NCBI GenBank assembly: GCA_031292145.1
Contig: JARLHR010000216.1
Coordinates: 1-64,000 of the forward strand
Direction of reading: 5' to 3'
DNA from: Clostridium sp.
GTDB taxonomy: Bacteria > Bacillota > Clostridia > Clostridiales > Clostridiaceae
Length of the DNA: 64,000 nt
How positions within the stretch are numbered: position 1 is the stretch's first letter; every line of letters begins with the position of its first letter. A model generated the notes under the pieces. The model did no database searches. It was not told the origin of the DNA and saw only the letters and a list, made by a program, of their open reading frames with translations. This document shows, piece by piece, positions 61,519 to 64,000 of this stretch. A program made the translations under genes and the position numbers.

Positions 61519-62583
61519 TTATTTATTAATTGATATTTTATTCTCTCCTATTTCACTCTTTATTAACTTATTGTTATTTTGAGAAATAATCCCCTTAGAA
61601 TATGATTGCACCAATTGACCATCATACTTAATTGTCTTTTTACTTGTAAGTTCTAAAACACTATTAGCAGTTTTATCATTTACATAAACTTTTCCTGAAT
61701 AATCTATTATTATATCCACTCTATCAACAGGTTTTTGTAAAGTCAATGTGTTCCATTGAAGTTTTGGGTTATTTATATCTTTATAATATATTTTAGTAAT
61801 CTTATTATTCACTTCTTCACCAAAATAAACATTATCATTAATGTCCGTGCCTAATACCCTTGTCACTTGAACATTAGGTATTTCGATATCAGAGCCATTC
61901 AATATAGTTGCACCATTTCCCATTTCCATTACTGCATTTGTACTAGTAGTTGGGACCACAATATTTCCGATTTCTTTGTTAGACCTAACCTTTTCTAATT
62001 GATTCATTATGTTAGCGTAATACAAATCACTTTTCCCATTTGCTTTTTTTATTTTTATGTATAGGGTATGAGTTGCAGTTGAAAATGCCACATCATCAAT
62101 CTTCTCATTTTTATTTGTTATATTTATTTTTAGTTCATTTAAATTAAAATCTGCAAGCTGCCTCGTTTCACCTTTTTTTGCATTAAAGGATACTGGTTCA
62201 AAATAAGATCCACTATCTGTTTGAACTTTTTGAACTACAATTATACTATTTTCATTTGTCAGCCATTTGTAAAATGCTACTTCTCCATTCTCTTCACTTT
62301 GAAATTCTTTTTCGCTATTATCATTACTATCTAGAACTTTAAGTTTATTGTTTTCTAAATAAGCAACAAATCTTCCATCTGATGACACTGATATCTGATC
62401 TATGCCCTCTTTTACAGTAATTTCATTTGGGTTATTTTGCTTTGGAGTTTCTTTTTCTTCAACCTTTTCAGCTTGTATTTTCACATCTGAAGATAAATAT
62501 ATATTTTCTATATATAAAAATATACTCTGCTGAATTACTAAAGCTATTAGTGTCCATACTAATATTCTTATCAGATTTTTCAT
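61519..62583 (-). CDS. Membrane-anchored beta-propeller-like protein, function unknown
   Basis: Protein of 354 residues. One N-terminal membrane segment (about 5-28, IRILVWTLIALVIQQSIFLY) and then an external region with repeated short beta units of the TolB/DUF5050 kind: IDQISVSSDGRFVAYLENNK, EVAFYKWLTNENSIIVVQKV, DVAFSTATHTLYIKIKKANG, NVYFGEEVNNKITKIYYKD, KVYVNDKTANSVLELTSKK. No catalytic residues recognised. It lies 96 bp downstream of the phosphodiester glycosidase-type gene on the same strand, likely one operon, so the two may act together at the cell surface. Confidence 0.7.
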   Translation of the reverse strand: MKNLIRILVWTLIALVIQQSIFLYIENIYLSSDVKIQAEKVEEKETPKQNNPNEITVKEGIDQISVSSDGRFVAYLENNKLKVLDSNDNSEKEFQSEENGEVAFYKWLTNENSIIVVQKVQTDSGSYFEPVSFNAKKGETRQLADFNLNELKINITNKNEKIDDVAFSTATHTLYIKIKKANGKSDLYYANIMNQLEKVRSNKEIGNIVVPTTSTNAVMEMGNGATILNGSDIEIPNVQVTRVLGTDINDNVYFGEEVNNKITKIYYKDINNPKLQWNTLTLQKPVDRVDIIIDYSGKVYVNDKTANSVLELTSKKTIKYDGQLVQSYSKGIISQNNNKLIKSEIGENKISINK

Positions 62584-62679
62584 TACTTTCCCCTCTCCTA
62601 AGTACTTCTGAGTTATGCTTATATATCGAATTAATATAATTCTTAATTAGATTTCCATATACAAGTTTAAATATATACC

Positions 62680-63723
62680 TTACTCAACATAAAATGCTGT
62701 AGCAACGGTTCTTTCACCATCCCAAGCATTTGGAGAATTTATTACATCCCCTTTATAATACATTGTAGATGAATATCCACCATCAAGAGCTCCTGCATTT
62801 ATAGCTCCTCTTTCTAACATTATCTGCTGTACATCATATAAAGTTGCTCCAGGTGCTGTGATTTTTCTACCATCAATAACTAAAAAAATGACTGTTCCAT
62901 CTTCCTTTTGACCAACAGCTGTTCTAGGATTTAATCCATCTGCCATCTTATCTTTAACTTGCGGTTCCCCATTAATAATAATATTAGGTCTTCTAAAGCA
63001 CATTGCTTCTTGTACATTTAATTTTTGTAATTCCTCAAGTGTATGATCTCCCACAATAAGCTGACCACCTTTTGTAAAGGCAATCACATTCTCAACATTA
63101 TTTTTCTTTACATTTGTTGTAGGATATATTACCTTTCCTCCTGAAATTACAAAACCACCTGGTTCTGCCCCAGTTCCCGCATAAAGAGTCCCATCCGAAG
63201 ATTTATCTACGAAAGATCCCCCATTGATAGCAGCAATTGCATTATGTTCTTCTGCCATCTCACTTGTCTTTTGTCCAATCTTGCCTAAATATTTTGTCAT
63301 TGCAACCCTAACACCTAAAGGATTCTTTATTTCTAATACATATCCATTATATCTATCAGTATGTATATCATATCTAGTTATTTCATTTCCACTTGTATAT
63401 TTAACTTTTATTTTATTTAAATCTGTAACGCTATTTTGGGGAGTTTCAGCCTTAGGCTCTTCATCATTCTTATTATTTACTCCCAGAATTTCATTTATCT
63501 TTTCTTGAGACATAAAATCAGTTATCAAATATGCATGTCTTGTAGCGAGTAAAGATGATACAAACACTTTCCTTGTATTTTCATATGGTCCAAACAATAA
63601 TACAAGTGGAGTTGTTATACCTAAAAAAACAACTATGTATAATATTCCCACAAAAATTACTAAAGGATTGAATTTTTTATTTTTTTTGACTTCCTTTGTT
63701 GACTGACTACCTTGGGTATCCAT
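62680..63723 (-). CDS. Membrane-anchored phosphodiester glycosidase (NAGPA-domain) protein
   Basis: Protein of 347 residues. After a short basic cytoplasmic tail, one membrane segment (about 20-45, PLVIFVGILYIVVFLGITTP) anchors an extracytoplasmic NAGPA/DUF2233 domain (about 115-347). Family hallmarks are seen: EEHNAIAAINGGSFVD, GFVISGGKVIYP, GLNPRTAVGQKEDGTVIFLV, DGRKITAPGA and the C-terminal GALDGGYSSTMYYKG. Such domains cleave sugar-1-phosphodiesters, and bacterial members are linked to exopolysaccharide or teichoic-acid metabolism. It is upstream of the propeller-like gene in a probable operon. GGAGGTAATAA lies before the ATG. Confidence 0.88.
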   Translation of the reverse strand: MDTQGSQSTKEVKKNKKFNPLVIFVGILYIVVFLGITTPLVLLFGPYENTRKVFVSSLLATRHAYLITDFMSQEKINEILGVNNKNDEEPKAETPQNSVTDLNKIKVKYTSGNEITRYDIHTDRYNGYVLEIKNPLGVRVAMTKYLGKIGQKTSEMAEEHNAIAAINGGSFVDKSSDGTLYAGTGAEPGGFVISGGKVIYPTTNVKKNNVENVIAFTKGGQLIVGDHTLEELQKLNVQEAMCFRRPNIIINGEPQVKDKMADGLNPRTAVGQKEDGTVIFLVIDGRKITAPGATLYDVQQIMLERGAINAGALDGGYSSTMYYKGDVINSPNAWDGERTVATAFYVE

Positions 63724-64000
63724 TTATTACCTCCAAATTGTAAATTATATACTCGTTTCATGCACAGTAAACGCAACTATACCAGCATTAAATGCAAAAT
63801 TAATTATCTATCAATAATTATTATTCCAGACTTTATAATACATTACTCTGTAAAAATTCTATTCTTTTATAATATACATAATGCATATTCAAAAGAATAA
63901 ATTATTAATGAGTATAAATCAAATATATATTACTATATATACTATATATACTATATACTTACAACTATACTTATTAATATTCCACATTTTTATTAAATTT
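63724..64000. other. Right-edge intergenic region
   Basis: No gene seen before the window ends. It contains a short tandem run of ACTATAT-type units (about 63931-63958) and otherwise random AT-rich DNA. The promoter of the NAGPA-domain gene should lie here. Confidence 0.4.

Noticed and set aside
63931-63958. ACTATAT tandem run near the right edge
   Set aside because: Short, low-complexity AT sequence of the kind expected by chance in this genome.

Overview
The window is chromosomal DNA from a low-G+C Firmicute, almost certainly a Clostridium. The evidence is strongly AT-rich DNA, strong GGAGG-type ribosome binding sites, and a clostridial gene set: a 2-hydroxyacyl-CoA dehydratase-type activase with its partner, an iron-sulfur flavoprotein, GGDEF and sensor-kinase genes, and glucan/choline-binding-type cell-wall repeats. 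A saccharolytic, solventogenic-type species (C. beijerinckii-like) fits, but that is an inference. Most genes lie on the minus strand. There are no rRNA or tRNA genes, no CRISPR array and no intact transposase.

Layout. 1-9.0 kb: a sucrose/oligosaccharide locus. It has an ABC importer (binding protein and two permeases, no ATPase), a GH32 sucrose hydrolase, a chemoreceptor, the start of a sucrose phosphorylase gene, and a divergent LacI-type regulator. A consensus promoter carries an operator-like palindrome on its -35 and a cre-like site just after the expected start of transcription. 9-12 kb: a decayed region with an old-yellow-enzyme pseudogene, transposase-like remnants and two 142-bp direct repeats, around a PAS-GGDEF gene and a DUF1062 gene. 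12.6-16.5 kb: a DUF4342 membrane protein, response regulator and kinase, with a DUF4342 paralogue next to them. 16.6-21.4 kb: a nitroreductase remnant, a HAD phosphatase and acetyltransferase pair, an RpiR regulator, superoxide dismutase, and a divergent HxlR/iron-sulfur flavoprotein pair. 22-30 kb: a PAS histidine kinase, a ThDP enzyme with a GAF protein, and a dehydratase-like protein with an activase fusion. 30-46.8 kb: a Cof-type phosphatase, an NPP-type phosphodiesterase, a lipoprotein, an MgtA Mg2+ ATPase behind an M-box riboswitch, a metallophosphoesterase, an S33 hydrolase, a broken class D beta-lactamase, a NUDIX-GNAT fusion and other NUDIX/HAD genes, FapA and an LD-carboxypeptidase. 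46.8-64 kb: a GH31 glucosidase, a carboxylesterase, two secreted cell-wall-binding proteins, divergent ppk1 and ppx, an AI-2E family exporter, a MATE pump, and two membrane-anchored extracytoplasmic proteins.

The least explained structure is non-coding. A dispersed palindromic repeat family with termini TAAGGCACATGAAAG...CATGTGCCTTA occurs about ten times between genes. One copy sits inside the sugar operon, and two enlarged composite copies bracket a cell-wall-binding gene. There is also a 190-bp near-perfect inverted repeat (53099-53288), a two-hairpin structured element (about 15602-15737), an 80-bp hairpin duplicated 4.3 kb apart, and a degenerate tandem array of about 45-bp units (about 21550-21900). 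Regulatory signals of good quality are the M-box with its own promoter and terminator, and an 11-bp-phased PhoP-like box upstream of ppx.
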